Positions 9,482 to 18,559 are shown, counted from the stretch's first letter. The stretch: 64,000 nucleotides of DNA from Flavobacteriales bacterium (GCA_018335925.1 JAGXRF010000018.1:1-64000), one strand, 5' to 3'. Translations and numbers: made by a program. Notes: generated from the sequence alone by a model not told the origin.

Positions 9482-9491
9482 TAGTTGCAAA

Positions 9492-10151
9492 TTATCCGTT
9501 TTTTCTTCTGTTTGGGTCGTTCTTTTTTAAAGCCAATCGGTATTCACGTAAAATGATTTTAAAATCATCCGTCATTTCATTGTGCAATTGAGCTCCGGAA
9601 GTAGTGTAATAACTTTCTTTGTATTCGGTTTTACCTTTTAAGTCTTTTCCGTTACGACCTCTTAAATTTCTGTCTTTATCTACAATAAACACATTAGGAG
9701 TGCCTTTGGGAGTTAATTTTTCTTGGATATTCCATTGGTTAAAATAGGTAATAATTTCCTCTTGTTCAGCAAAAACAAACTTCCAACCGGATAAATTGGC
9801 CATTCTTTCGATATCTAATTGAATGTCTACCACATCTTGTTCCATTCCTTTCGGACATACCATTACCAATTGAAAATCTTCAAAGCCTTTGAACTTTTGA
9901 TAAATTTTTTGGTTGAGGTTAAAAAAGTTCGCTTTGTTGTCGTTTTTATTTTGTCCGGGAAATCCAATAATGGTTATTTTGTTTTCTAAAGAAACAGAAT
10001 CGCCATTTACCGTTTTCCATGTAGTTGGAATTTCAGGTAAGTCTTTTTGAATGGTGTCTAAAAAAAGTGAATTGTGCGAAGCTAGAGCAAAAAACACATA
10101 AACGAAAATCGGTAAAATAAACAGACTGATTAATACAATTTTTTTCTTCAT
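9492..10151 (-). CDS. Membrane-anchored thioredoxin-fold-like protein without active cysteines
   Basis: 219 residues with an N-terminal membrane anchor (about 4-24). The soluble part has a thioredoxin/SCO-like order: a strand-rich ITIIGFPGQNK where the redox motif would be, then FQLVMVCPKGME, and a cis-Pro-like GTPNVFIVDKDRNLRGRNG. No CxxC or CxxxC is present. It stands first in the run with SCO, DUF420 and the CAMC protein, so a structural or chaperone role in oxidase assembly is likely. A TATCTTTG -7-like element lies upstream at 10196-10203. Fold assignment is by eye. Confidence 0.65.
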   Translation of the reverse strand: MKKKIVLISLFILPIFVYVFFALASHNSLFLDTIQKDLPEIPTTWKTVNGDSVSLENKITIIGFPGQNKNDNKANFFNLNQKIYQKFKGFEDFQLVMVCPKGMEQDVVDIQLDIERMANLSGWKFVFAEQEEIITYFNQWNIQEKLTPKGTPNVFIVDKDRNLRGRNGKDLKGKTEYKESYYTTSGAQLHNEMTDDFKIILREYRLALKKNDPNRRKNG

Positions 10152-10258
10152 GAGTAAGCTTTCCTGCTGTAAATAAATTGCTTAAATAAGCATTACAAAG
10201 ATAAAACAGATTCTACTTTCAGATACGATATTGGCAATTTTTTAGCGGATTTTAGTTC

Positions 10259-10287
10259 AAAAAAAAAGACGGTGTTTAGCCGTCTTA
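10259..10287 (-). terminator. Terminator of the ctaB-coxIII-coxIV operon
   Basis: Stem arms 10266-10272 (AAGACGG) and 10280-10286 (CCGTCTT) enclose a 7-base loop. On the minus strand the hairpin is followed by a run of T (A run on plus, from 10259). It lies about 20 bases past the subunit IV stop codon. Confidence 0.85.
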
Positions 10288-10307
10288 TTAATATGATTAT
10301 GATTTTA

Positions 10308-10748
10308 TTAGAAATTCCACTTGATGATGGAATTATTAAAAACTTCGTAGATATAATCTCCTTCAGTTAATAAAATAAAAGCCAAGTAAATTGCCAAAAA
10401 TACAAAGGTCCAAACCACACTTCTACGTAAACTTGATTTTTCGTCACGCATGTGCATGAAATCCCAAGTGATATAGTAAGCTTTTACAATGGTTAATACC
10501 AAAAAGATTAAGTTCAAAGGAATTAAAAAGATGATTGGAGATAATAAAATGTTTCCTAAAGTAGCACCAAAACCACCTTCGAATTTACTCATGATAGGAG
10601 TCATTAACGATTCAGGTCTCCAAATACCTAAACCAACCTCAATTAACGTTACAACTGTTAAGAAGGCAAATACTCCCCAAATTTTTTGTTCGTTGCTTTT
10701 GAACTTCCAAGCTCCTCTAAATATTGCTAAATTATGTGCGTGTCCCAT
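10308..10748 (-). CDS. Cytochrome c oxidase subunit IV family protein
   Basis: 146 residues with four predicted membrane helices. The sequence KIWGVFAFLTVVTLIEVGLG, then the central helix pair and a C-terminal helix (FVFLAIYLAFILL), fits the small subunit IV of Bacteroidota caa3/cbb-like oxidases. Last gene of the operon ctaB, subunit III, subunit III, subunit IV. It probably stabilises the oxidase and has no cofactor ligand of its own. Confidence 0.88.
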   Translation of the reverse strand: MGHAHNLAIFRGAWKFKSNEQKIWGVFAFLTVVTLIEVGLGIWRPESLMTPIMSKFEGGFGATLGNILLSPIIFLIPLNLIFLVLTIVKAYYITWDFMHMRDEKSSLRRSVVWTFVFLAIYLAFILLTEGDYIYEVFNNSIIKWNF

Positions 10749-10774
10749 AAAATGTTTTATTAAAAACTAAATAA

Positions 10775-11791
10775 TTATACCAAGTAAAAGAAGGTAAATA
10801 CAAATACCCATACCAAGTCAACAAAGTGCCAGTACAAACCAACTTTCTCCACCATTTCGTAGCTCTTACGTTTTTCATAGGTTCCCAAAATAACATTTAA
10901 GAAAATGATAAAGTTGATTACAACTCCAGAAAATACGTGGAATCCGTGGAAACCTGTAATAAAGAAAAAGAAGTTAGCAAACAATTTATTTCCATATTCA
11001 TTACGAACCAAATTAGCTCCTTCTACTACATAAACAGCATCTTTTAATTTTGCTAAAGATTCCTCTCTAGTTAGGATGGTTTTGTGTTTTGCTTTATTTA
11101 ATTCTGGGTGAACTCCGGTTTTGTCGTTGCTATCTTTATATAAAACTTCAGTTCTAATTAACAAATTAGGATTTGCTTCAAAACCCTTCATTACTTCTTC
11201 AACAGTATAAGTTGGTAATGCACTTTCTTTAGCAAACCAAACTCCTTTGGCAGCAGTATGCTGTTCTCTTTCTTGGGGTAAGTTTTTGGTAAAATCTGCC
11301 AATGCCACTCTTTTACCAGTTTCATCTACAAATTGTAAAATGCTTCCGCCTTTGGTTTCTACTGCTCCAAATTCCCCTTTGATAAAGTTTTTCCATTCCC
11401 ATGCTTGCGAACCAACGAAGATCAAACCACCAATAATGGTTAAAAACATGTAAATTGCTACTTTGTTTTTGTTGTGGTTGTGACCTGCATCTACAGCCAA
11501 TACCATAGTTACAGAAGAAAAAATCAAAATAAATGTCATCAATGCTACATAATACATCGGTGCATCTACTCCATGTAAGAACGGAAAGTGATTAAATACT
11601 TCGTCTGCAATTGGCCAAATATCCATGAATTTGTATCGTGAAAACCCGTAAGCAGCCAAAAATCCGGTGAAGGTTAATGCATCCGAAAGGATGAAAAACC
11701 ACATCATTAATTTACCATAGCTTGCACCCATTGGCTCATTACCACCAACGCTCCAAACTTTTTCATCAGTAGTTGCAACTGTAGATCCCAT
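10775..11791 (-). CDS. Cytochrome c oxidase subunit III with large soluble insertion
   Basis: 338 residues. Membrane helices typical of heme-copper oxidase subunit III flank a long hydrophilic insertion of about 130 residues (about 138-270) containing TREESLAKLKDAVYVVEGAN. After it, NFFFFITGFHGFHVFSG and YWHFVDLVWVFVFTFFYLV are the canonical C-terminal helices. Ordinary subunit III proteins are about 190-260 residues. This is the longer of two subunit III genes in tandem and likely the one in the mature complex with CoxA and CoxB, which are encoded on the divergent operon. Confidence 0.92.
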   Translation of the reverse strand: MGSTVATTDEKVWSVGGNEPMGASYGKLMMWFFILSDALTFTGFLAAYGFSRYKFMDIWPIADEVFNHFPFLHGVDAPMYYVALMTFILIFSSVTMVLAVDAGHNHNKNKVAIYMFLTIIGGLIFVGSQAWEWKNFIKGEFGAVETKGGSILQFVDETGKRVALADFTKNLPQEREQHTAAKGVWFAKESALPTYTVEEVMKGFEANPNLLIRTEVLYKDSNDKTGVHPELNKAKHKTILTREESLAKLKDAVYVVEGANLVRNEYGNKLFANFFFFITGFHGFHVFSGVVINFIIFLNVILGTYEKRKSYEMVEKVGLYWHFVDLVWVFVFTFFYLV

Positions 11792-11842
11792 AGAATTTAT
11801 TACATTTTTAAAAAAGTGCTCAAATTTATATTTTTTTTTCCA

Positions 11843-12421
11843 TTAATAGAAATACAAAAACAAAAACAACAAAATCCACAAAATCCCTAAGAAATGCCAA
11901 AATATGCTACCTAGTTCAATGCCAATATGTTGTGTTGCATTGTATTTTTGTTTAAAATGATTATAAATAATAATTAATATTGCGATTACACCACCTGCCA
12001 AGTGCAATAAATGCAACAAAACTATCATGTAAATAAAGGAAGTGGTAATAGTACTGTTAGATCCGGTAAAGTAAAAACCACTTGCAATAATTTGATTAAA
12101 TCCGTGAAATTGTAAAAAAACAAAAGCCAAAGCCAAAGCTAATGTGACAAGTAAAAGTTGCGTAGTTACCTTACGGTTGCTTTTTTGTATTGCCTTCCAA
12201 GCAAAATGAAACGTAAAACTACTAATAATAATTACCAAGGTACTCCACCAAAAGCCGGAAGGTAAGGTAAAATCTTGTAACCAATCTCTTCTGGAAGAGC
12301 TAACAATTACAGCACTAGTTAACCCAGCAAACATCATTACCATACTAATCATGGCAAAGTAAAGCAACAATTTTTTGGTTTGGTTGCTTTTAAGCTGTAT
12401 TTCGTTTAAAGGAGTTTCCAT
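11843..12421 (-). CDS. Second, short cytochrome c oxidase subunit III paralogue
   Basis: 192 residues with five predicted membrane helices and the C-terminal signature GSIFWHFLGILWILLFLFLYF shared with subunit III. It lacks the long insertion of its downstream neighbour and is closer to bacterial CtaE/CyoC in length. It sits between ctaB and the long subunit III. Two subunit III genes side by side is a common Bacteroidota arrangement; whether both enter the same oxidase is not known from sequence. Confidence 0.9.
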   Translation of the reverse strand: METPLNEIQLKSNQTKKLLLYFAMISMVMMFAGLTSAVIVSSSRRDWLQDFTLPSGFWWSTLVIIISSFTFHFAWKAIQKSNRKVTTQLLLVTLALALAFVFLQFHGFNQIIASGFYFTGSNSTITTSFIYMIVLLHLLHLAGGVIAILIIIYNHFKQKYNATQHIGIELGSIFWHFLGILWILLFLFLYFY

Positions 12422-12422
12422 G

Positions 12423-13331
12423 TTATCTTAAAAATTTATCTGCAACGTAAATAATTTGAATCAAAGTGATGTAAAGCACGCTTACCAACATTAGTTTTCG
12501 TGCTTGCTTTTCGGTTTTTAACTGATATAGTTTGAAACCGTGGTACAAAAGCCAAATTCCTAATAGCAAAACTATTCCAGCACTTACTTCTGTTAAATAT
12601 AGTCGGGAACTAATTTTAAAATACGGATATAAGGCTGGTAAAACAGAGGCAATAATTAACCAAATTGTGTACAATATAATTTGTAGTGTTGTGCTTTGGT
12701 CCCTTTGGTTGGTTGGCAACATTTTGAATCCTGCCTTTTGGTAATCGTCATGTAAAAACCAACCTATTGCCCAGAAATGTGGGAATTGCCAAAAAAACTG
12801 AATAATAAATAAGGTACCTGCTTCTAAACCAAAATGTCCGGTTGCAGCTACCCAACCCAGCATGAAGGGTATTGCCCCTGGAAAAGCTCCAACAAAAACA
12901 GCCAAAGGGGTCACCGTTTTTAATGGAGTGTACAAACTAGTGTACATAAAAATTGATATTGCTCCAAACATCGCTGTTTTGGCATTTACCAAATACAACA
13001 AAACAATACCGGTTAAAGTTAAAAAATTGGCCAACCAAAACGCTTTATTGGTAGAGATTCTATTGGTTGGAATTGGTCTGTTTTTGGTTCTTTGCATCAA
13101 AGCATCCAAGTCTTTTTCAATGATTTGGTTGTAAGTGTTTGATGCACCTACCATGCAATAACCACCAATAGATAATAATGCAAGTGTAATCCAAGAAAAA
13201 TCATTCCAATCAAAAATACCTAACAAATATCCCGCAAGTGAAGAGAAAACAACACTCACCGATAAACGATGTTTGGTAATTTCTTTAAAGTCTGCCCAAA
13301 TAGTAGGATTTGATAAAGTAACGGTGCTCAA
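12423..13331 (-). CDS. ctaB: Heme o synthase (protoheme IX farnesyltransferase)
   Basis: Integral membrane prenyltransferase that adds a farnesyl group to heme b, the first step towards heme a for the oxidase. The UbiA-family motif NTYNQIIEKDLDALMQRTKNRP (NxxxDxxxD type) and a second polar loop near YQKAGFKMLP are clear, with about eight membrane helices. Length 302 is normal. The start is a TTG at 13331; no ATG is available upstream. First gene of the operon; a TATCTTTG -7-like element lies at 13349-13356. No heme a synthase gene is in the window. Confidence 0.95.
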   Translation of the reverse strand: MSTVTLSNPTIWADFKEITKHRLSVSVVFSSLAGYLLGIFDWNDFSWITLALLSIGGYCMVGASNTYNQIIEKDLDALMQRTKNRPIPTNRISTNKAFWLANFLTLTGIVLLYLVNAKTAMFGAISIFMYTSLYTPLKTVTPLAVFVGAFPGAIPFMLGWVAATGHFGLEAGTLFIIQFFWQFPHFWAIGWFLHDDYQKAGFKMLPTNQRDQSTTLQIILYTIWLIIASVLPALYPYFKISSRLYLTEVSAGIVLLLGIWLLYHGFKLYQLKTEKQARKLMLVSVLYITLIQIIYVADKFLR

Positions 13332-13427
13332 TCAGATTAAATTTCCGGCAAAGATACAAAGTACAACCGGAGATAAAATCATAACATTTTAAAAGTTTTT
13401 TTAAAATTTGGTCAAGTTTATGTTTGT

Positions 13428-13817
13428 TTACAAACGAGGTTTCACCAAAAAAGCACCTGGATATATTTTTTGTACTTGAATTAATATTTTTTCTGCTTCC
13501 ATTCTGGTTCTACAATTGCCTACCCATACTTTATAATACGGAGCTGAAAAAACAATAGTAGCATCCACTTCTTTAAAATCTTTTTTAAATTTTACGTAAG
13601 CATTTTTAGAGTCATCCATCTTCCCATTAAACACTTGTATTTTCCATCGATTGGCTACACCTAAAGAACCATTGTATTTGTTTTTTTCATTTAACAAAAG
13701 TTCTAGTTTGTCTTCTTTTTTCAATTCGGTTGTTTGTGCATTTAAATTTCCAAAAAGAAACAAGAATGTACCCAAAGCATATAAAACACCGTGTAAAGTA
13801 GAAGATAGTCTTTTCAT
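13428..13817 (-). CDS. SPOR domain-containing exported protein
   Basis: 129 residues. Signal peptide (hydrophobic stretch ending GNLNAQ), then a short linker and a C-terminal SPOR-like domain (residues about 50-128) with KVWVGNCRTRMEAEKILIQVQ and GAFLVKPRL. SPOR domains bind septal, denuded peptidoglycan. The ATG at 13817 is chosen over a TTG three codons earlier because a promoter element sits just upstream. A single-gene unit divergent from the act operon. Confidence 0.8.
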   Translation of the reverse strand: MKRLSSTLHGVLYALGTFLFLFGNLNAQTTELKKEDKLELLLNEKNKYNGSLGVANRWKIQVFNGKMDDSKNAYVKFKKDFKEVDATIVFSAPYYKVWVGNCRTRMEAEKILIQVQKIYPGAFLVKPRL

Positions 13818-13836
13818 AATCAACAATTAGAAGGTT

Positions 13837-13865
13837 CAAAAGTACATAATGCCTAGTTTCAACAA
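13837..13865 (-). promoter_or_regulatory. Candidate promoter of the SPOR gene
   Basis: On the minus strand a TTG (13863-13865) is followed after 18 bases by TACTTTTG (13837-13844), matching the Bacteroidota pattern TTG-N17/23-TAnnTTTG. The start codon is 20 bases downstream. Confidence 0.45.
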
Positions 13866-13922
13866 AAGCAAAAATGTTATTTAGAACAATTATAAATTAT
13901 ATTTAATGTCCATTTTTAGGTT

Positions 13923-13952
13923 TTGAGAATACAACCTAATCATGTATTTTTG
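13923..13952 (+). promoter_or_regulatory. Candidate promoter of the act-cox operon
   Basis: TTG at 13923-13925, a 19-base spacer, then TATTTTTG at 13945-13952, matching TTG-N-TAnnTTTG. It implies a leader of roughly 180 bases before actA. Confidence 0.4.
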
Positions 13953-14099
13953 CTCAAATTTTGTAAATGCACGTCTTTCAAAAGAAGGTTTACAAAAAAT
14001 CATGCCAAAACATTTCATTTTTTAAGAATTTGCAAATTGCAGTATTATTTTAAAGCCCTGAAATGTTTTATTTGTTTGAATATCAATCATAAAAGTAAA

Positions 14100-14116
14100 C
14101 AAGAACTCGGTTCTTG
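14100..14116. promoter_or_regulatory. Inverted repeat CAAGAAC-TCG-GTTCTTG before actA
   Basis: Perfect 7-bp arms around a 3-base spacer, 24 bases before the actA start codon. It could be a dimeric regulator's operator or a small RNA hairpin that affects translation. No regulator gene is adjacent. Confidence 0.5.
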
Positions 14117-14140
14117 CTATATTTTAAACCATTATAACAG

Positions 14141-15427
14141 ATGAAAAAGGTATTGTTACCAGGTTATTTTCAAAAAGCAGTAGTTGCTACGTTATTCTTT
14201 TTAATTTGCTCCTTTTCATTATTTTCACAAGATGCTCCTGCTGCTGATCCAGCTGCTGGTAAGGCTTTATTCAATGCCCAATGTGCTGCTTGTCATGCTT
14301 TAGACAAAAACATGACTGGTCCTGCTTTGAGAGGAGTTGGAGATAAATATGAAAAAGAGTGGTTATACAAATGGATTAAGAATAGTGGTGAGTTAATTCG
14401 TTCTGGTGACGAAAGAGCCAACAAAATCTTCAATGAGTGGAATAAAGTTGCCATGACAGCTTTCCCTCAGCTAAGCAATGCAGATATTGACAATATCATT
14501 GCTTACACCATGCAGCCAAAAGAAGAACCAAAGGTAGATGTTGCTGCTGGACCAGCTGCTGGAAATGCAAGTTCTGGTGGAATTTCAAATGAGGTAATAT
14601 TGGGTGCTCTTGCATTGGTGTTGTTGATGTTAGTGGTGATGCTATTCCTAGTGAAGAGTGTACTTGACAAAATAGCACTAGCAAATGGGGTTGAATTGCC
14701 TGTAAAAGAAAAAGGAACACCTATTTGGAAAGCGTTTGCTCAAAACCAATTCTTGGTGATTGTATCGGTAATTTTCTTATTGCTTTCAAGTGCTTATTTT
14801 GCTTATGGTTGGATGATGCAAATTGGAGTGGACCAAGGATATGAGCCGATTCAGCCAATTCACTATTCACACAGAATTCACGCTGGAGAGAATGGAATTG
14901 AATGTAAATATTGCCACTCTGCTGCAAGAGAAAGTAAGCATTCTAACATCCCTTCATTAAATGTTTGTATGAACTGTCACATGAACATCGCGGAAGTTGC
15001 AGAAGATACCTATAAAACAGGTATGGATGAATACGGAATTGACTACAACAAAGAAATCGAAAAATTATATGCAGCCGTTGGTTGGGATATATCTACAAGA
15101 ACCTACACCGGAGAAACAAAACCTGTAAAGTGGGTTAGAATTCACAACTTGCCTGATTTAGTTTACTTCAACCATGCTCAGCACGTAACTGCTGGTGGTA
15201 TTGAATGTCAAACTTGTCATGGTCCTGTTCAGGAAATGGAAATTATGTACCAACATTCTCCGTTAACTATGGGATGGTGCATCAATTGTCACCGCGAAAC
15301 AGAGGTAAAATTAAAAGACAACGAATACTACAAAAAAATTCACGAACAATTGGCTAAGAAGTATGGTAAAGAAAAACTTACCGCTGCTGAAATGGGTGGA
15401 TTGGAATGTGGAAAATGTCACTACTAA
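14141..15427 (+). CDS. actA: Alternative complex III subunit ActA fused to a cytochrome c domain
   Basis: Multiheme subunit of the quinol:cytochrome c/oxidase oxidoreductase. Six CxxCH heme sites are present. CAACH at 48-52 lies in an N-terminal class I cytochrome c domain (after a signal peptide ending near residue 30). Two membrane helices follow (about 152-172 and 204-222), then a pentaheme part with CKYCH (255), CMNCH (276), CQTCH (356), CINCH (380) and CGKCH (423). The pentaheme part is canonical ActA; the N-terminal monoheme domain is an added module that could hand electrons to the CoxB CuA site. First gene of an eight-gene operon. Confidence 0.93.
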   Translation: MKKVLLPGYFQKAVVATLFFLICSFSLFSQDAPAADPAAGKALFNAQCAACHALDKNMTGPALRGVGDKYEKEWLYKWIKNSGELIRSGDERANKIFNEWNKVAMTAFPQLSNADIDNIIAYTMQPKEEPKVDVAAGPAAGNASSGGISNEVILGALALVLLMLVVMLFLVKSVLDKIALANGVELPVKEKGTPIWKAFAQNQFLVIVSVIFLLLSSAYFAYGWMMQIGVDQGYEPIQPIHYSHRIHAGENGIECKYCHSAARESKHSNIPSLNVCMNCHMNIAEVAEDTYKTGMDEYGIDYNKEIEKLYAAVGWDISTRTYTGETKPVKWVRIHNLPDLVYFNHAQHVTAGGIECQTCHGPVQEMEIMYQHSPLTMGWCINCHRETEVKLKDNEYYKKIHEQLAKKYGKEKLTAAEMGGLECGKCHY

Positions 15428-15461
15428 AAATTAATCAACTAAGAAGTTAATATAGATCAGT

Positions 15462-18400
15462 ATGTCATCAACAAAAAAATACTGGAAGAGTGTTGAAGAG
15501 TTAGAGGCCAATAATCCGTTAGTGGAGTCGTTAGCCAGCAATGAATTCGTAGAGCCAATTACTACAGAAGAGTTTTTGGGTAATGAAGAAGCTTTATCTA
15601 GTTCTTCCACCACAAGAAGAGATTTCTTGAAATACGTTGGATTTAGTACAGCAGCAGCTACTTTGGCTGCATGTGAAGGTCCAGTAATCAAATCAATTCC
15701 GTATGTTAACCAACCGGATACCATTATACCGGGTATTGCTGATTATTATGCAACTACCATGTTTGATGGTTTTGACTTTGCAAATGTGTTGGTAAAAACC
15801 AGAGAAGGAAGACCAATCAAAATTGAAAATAATAGAGTAGAAGGTGCATCTTGGGGAGCAAATGCTAGAGTGAATGCTTCTGTATTGTCTATGTATGACA
15901 ACCTTCGCTTAAAAAATCCAAAAATTGGTGGCAAAGATGCTTCTTGGACAGAAGTAAATGCCCAAATTAAAAAGAGTTTAGAAGAAGCGAAAGCTTCTGG
16001 ACAATCTGTTGTATTGATGACCAATACTTTAGCTAGTCCGTCTACTTATAAATTAATTGCAGATTTACAAGCTCAATATCCTAACTTACAACATGTAGAG
16101 TATGACGCAGTTTCTTCTGATGCTGCCTTAACTGCTTTTGAACAGGTATATGGTTTTAGAGCATTGGCAAATTACGATTTTGCAAAGGCAAATCACATTG
16201 TTTCTGTAGGAGCTGATTTCTTAGGTGATTGGCAAGGTGGTGGTTATGAAAGTGGTTATGCCAAAGGAAGAATTCCACAACAAGGAAAAATGTCGAAGCA
16301 CGTTCAGTTAGAAGCCAATATGTCTTTAGCTGGTGCTGCTGCTGATAAAAGAATTCCAATGACTGCTTCACAACAAAAATTGGCTTTAGCTAAAATTTAT
16401 GCAGTGGTTACAGGTAATGCAGTTTCTGTTTCTGGATTACAAAATGAGGCAGAAATTGTAAAAATTGCAAACCAATTAAAAGCCTCTGGTTCTAATGGAG
16501 TATTGGTAACCGGATTAGAAGATGTGAATGCTCAGTTGGTCGCTTTAGCAATCAACCAAGCTTTGCAAAGTGCTGCTTTTAATGCTTCTGATGCTTTGTT
16601 GATCCGTCAAGGGTCCAACCAAAAAGTTACAGAGGTGGTAAAACAATTAAATGCAGGAAAAGTTCATACCATTTTATTAAGTGGAGTGAATCCAGTATAT
16701 ACCATGGCAAATGGAGAAGCTTTTGCAAAGGCTTTAGGCAAAGCAAAACTTTCGGTAGCTTTATCAATGAAAGAAGATGAAACTGTAGCTACTGTAAATA
16801 TTGCTTGTCCAACTCCTCACTATTTGGAGTCATGGGGAGATGTTCAAATTACCAAATCACAGTTCGGATTAACCCAACCAACCATTCGTCCGTTGTTTGA
16901 TACCAAACAATTGCAGGATTGTTTATTGGCATGGGCTGGTAACGATACTTCTTATTACGATTATTTAAAAGCCATGTGGAGTGGTTCTGTGTTAAACGGT
17001 GCTTCTTGGAGCAAAGCGTTACACGATGGAGTGGTTGTTAAAGAAGTTTCTGCCGTAAGTGGTTCTGCAAATGCTTCAGATGCCGCTAATAAATTGGCAC
17101 AAGCAAAAGCTACTTCTGGCTTAGAGTTGAATTTTTATACCAAAGTAGGTATGGGAGATGGACAACAAGCCAATAATCCTTGGTTACAAGAGTTTCCAGA
17201 TCCAATAACCAGAGTTTCTTGGGATAATTATATAACTATTTCTAAAGCAGATGCAGAAGAATTAGGTTTAAAAAATTGGTTTGTTGCAAACGGAGCCATG
17301 AACGGAAGTTACGTGACTTTACAAGTTGGAAACCAAAAATTAGAAAAAGTACCTGTAGTAGTTCAGCCAGGTCAAGCAAAAGGAACCATTGGTTTATCTT
17401 TTGGTTATGGAAGAAAAGCTGCATTGAAATCAGATATGCAAGTTGGGGTGAATGCTTATACATTGTACCAAGATTTTGCGAATCATGTTTCGGTAACTGT
17501 TACCAAAGAAGGTGGTGAGCATGAATTTGCCTGTGTACAGTTGCAAAAAACTTTGATGGGTAGAGGAGATATCATTAAGGAAACTACCTTAGAAATTTTT
17601 AACACCAAAGATGCCGCTGAATGGAACATTATTCCAGTAGTATCTTTAGATCATAAAGAAGTTCCTGCTACTTCGGTAGATTTGTGGGAAAGTTTTGACA
17701 GAAGTGTTGGTCATCATTTTAATTTATCTATCGACTTAAATGCTTGTACAGGTTGTGGAGCATGTGTAATTGCATGTCATGCAGAAAATAATGTACCAGT
17801 AGTAGGAAAAAGAGAAATCAGAAGAAGTAGAGACATGCATTGGTTAAGAATTGACCGTTACTACTCTTCCGAAGAAACTTTTGCAAAAGACGTAGAGAAA
17901 AAAGAAGGCTTCAATGGTTTGTTTGGAGACAATGGTTCGTTAGGTGGATTTGGCCAAATGGAAAATCCTGCCGATAATCCACAAGTAGCCTTCCAACCAG
18001 TAATGTGTCAACACTGTAACCATGCACCTTGCGAAACGGTTTGTCCGGTTGCTGCAACTTCTCACTCTCGTCAAGGTCAAAACCACATGGCTTATAACCG
18101 TTGTGTAGGTACCAGATACTGTGCAAACAACTGTCCGTATAAAGTAAGAAGATTCAACTGGTTCTTGTACAACAACAACGATGAGTTTGATTTCCACATG
18201 AACGATGATATGGGTAAAATGGTATTGAACCCAGATGTAAATGTTCGTTCAAGAGGGGTAATGGAAAAATGTTCGATGTGTATCCAAATGACCCAGGCTT
18301 CTATCTTACAAGCTAAAAAAGAAGGAAGACCTGTTACGGATGACGAATTCCAAACCGCTTGTTCAAAAGCATGTAATACTGGAGCAATGGTGTTTGGAGA

Positions 18401-18521
18401 TGTTAACGATAAAGAAAGCGAAGTTGCTAAATTAGCCGAAAGTGACAGAATGTACCACTTATTGGAGCATGTAGGAACCAAGCCAAACGTATTCTACCAC
18501 GTAAAAGTTAGAAACGTATAA
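15462..18521 (+). CDS. actB: Alternative complex III subunit ActB (molybdopterin-like plus Fe-S fusion)
   Basis: 1019 residues. A twin-arginine segment TTRRDFLKYVGFSTAAATLAAC (RR at 52-53) ends in a lipobox Cys71, so the protein is probably exported folded and lipid-anchored. The middle is a molybdopterin-oxidoreductase-like fold with no evident cofactor. The C-terminal third is an NrfC-like ferredoxin with four Cys clusters: CTGCGACVIACHAENNVP (about 761), CQHCNHAPCETVCP (about 849), CVGTRYCANNCP (about 881), and CSMCIQ with CSKACNTGA (about 936-971). These wire electrons from quinol at ActC to the ActA hemes. Follows actA by 34 bases. Confidence 0.95.
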   Translation: MSSTKKYWKSVEELEANNPLVESLASNEFVEPITTEEFLGNEEALSSSSTTRRDFLKYVGFSTAAATLAACEGPVIKSIPYVNQPDTIIPGIADYYATTMFDGFDFANVLVKTREGRPIKIENNRVEGASWGANARVNASVLSMYDNLRLKNPKIGGKDASWTEVNAQIKKSLEEAKASGQSVVLMTNTLASPSTYKLIADLQAQYPNLQHVEYDAVSSDAALTAFEQVYGFRALANYDFAKANHIVSVGADFLGDWQGGGYESGYAKGRIPQQGKMSKHVQLEANMSLAGAAADKRIPMTASQQKLALAKIYAVVTGNAVSVSGLQNEAEIVKIANQLKASGSNGVLVTGLEDVNAQLVALAINQALQSAAFNASDALLIRQGSNQKVTEVVKQLNAGKVHTILLSGVNPVYTMANGEAFAKALGKAKLSVALSMKEDETVATVNIACPTPHYLESWGDVQITKSQFGLTQPTIRPLFDTKQLQDCLLAWAGNDTSYYDYLKAMWSGSVLNGASWSKALHDGVVVKEVSAVSGSANASDAANKLAQAKATSGLELNFYTKVGMGDGQQANNPWLQEFPDPITRVSWDNYITISKADAEELGLKNWFVANGAMNGSYVTLQVGNQKLEKVPVVVQPGQAKGTIGLSFGYGRKAALKSDMQVGVNAYTLYQDFANHVSVTVTKEGGEHEFACVQLQKTLMGRGDIIKETTLEIFNTKDAAEWNIIPVVSLDHKEVPATSVDLWESFDRSVGHHFNLSIDLNACTGCGACVIACHAENNVPVVGKREIRRSRDMHWLRIDRYYSSEETFAKDVEKKEGFNGLFGDNGSLGGFGQMENPADNPQVAFQPVMCQHCNHAPCETVCPVAATSHSRQGQNHMAYNRCVGTRYCANNCPYKVRRFNWFLYNNNDEFDFHMNDDMGKMVLNPDVNVRSRGVMEKCSMCIQMTQASILQAKKEGRPVTDDEFQTACSKACNTGAMVFGDVNDKESEVAKLAESDRMYHLLEHVGTKPNVFYHVKVRNV

Positions 18522-18559
18522 TTGATTTTAAAATTTTTCAGAAACTATAAATAAGAATT

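Larger units (their letters stand above)
13866..14140. other. Divergent regulatory region upstream of the act operon
   Basis: Non-coding stretch between the SPOR gene and actA. A 73-residue open frame here (13923-14144) has no plausible protein character and would overlap actA, so I treat the stretch as leader. It contains a candidate promoter (13923-13952) and a 7-bp inverted repeat 24 bases before the actA start. Confidence 0.6.

Noticed and set aside
13923..14144. 73-residue open frame upstream of actA
   Set aside because: Overlaps the actA start, has an amino-acid mix unlike a real protein, and covers a promoter-like element and a palindrome.
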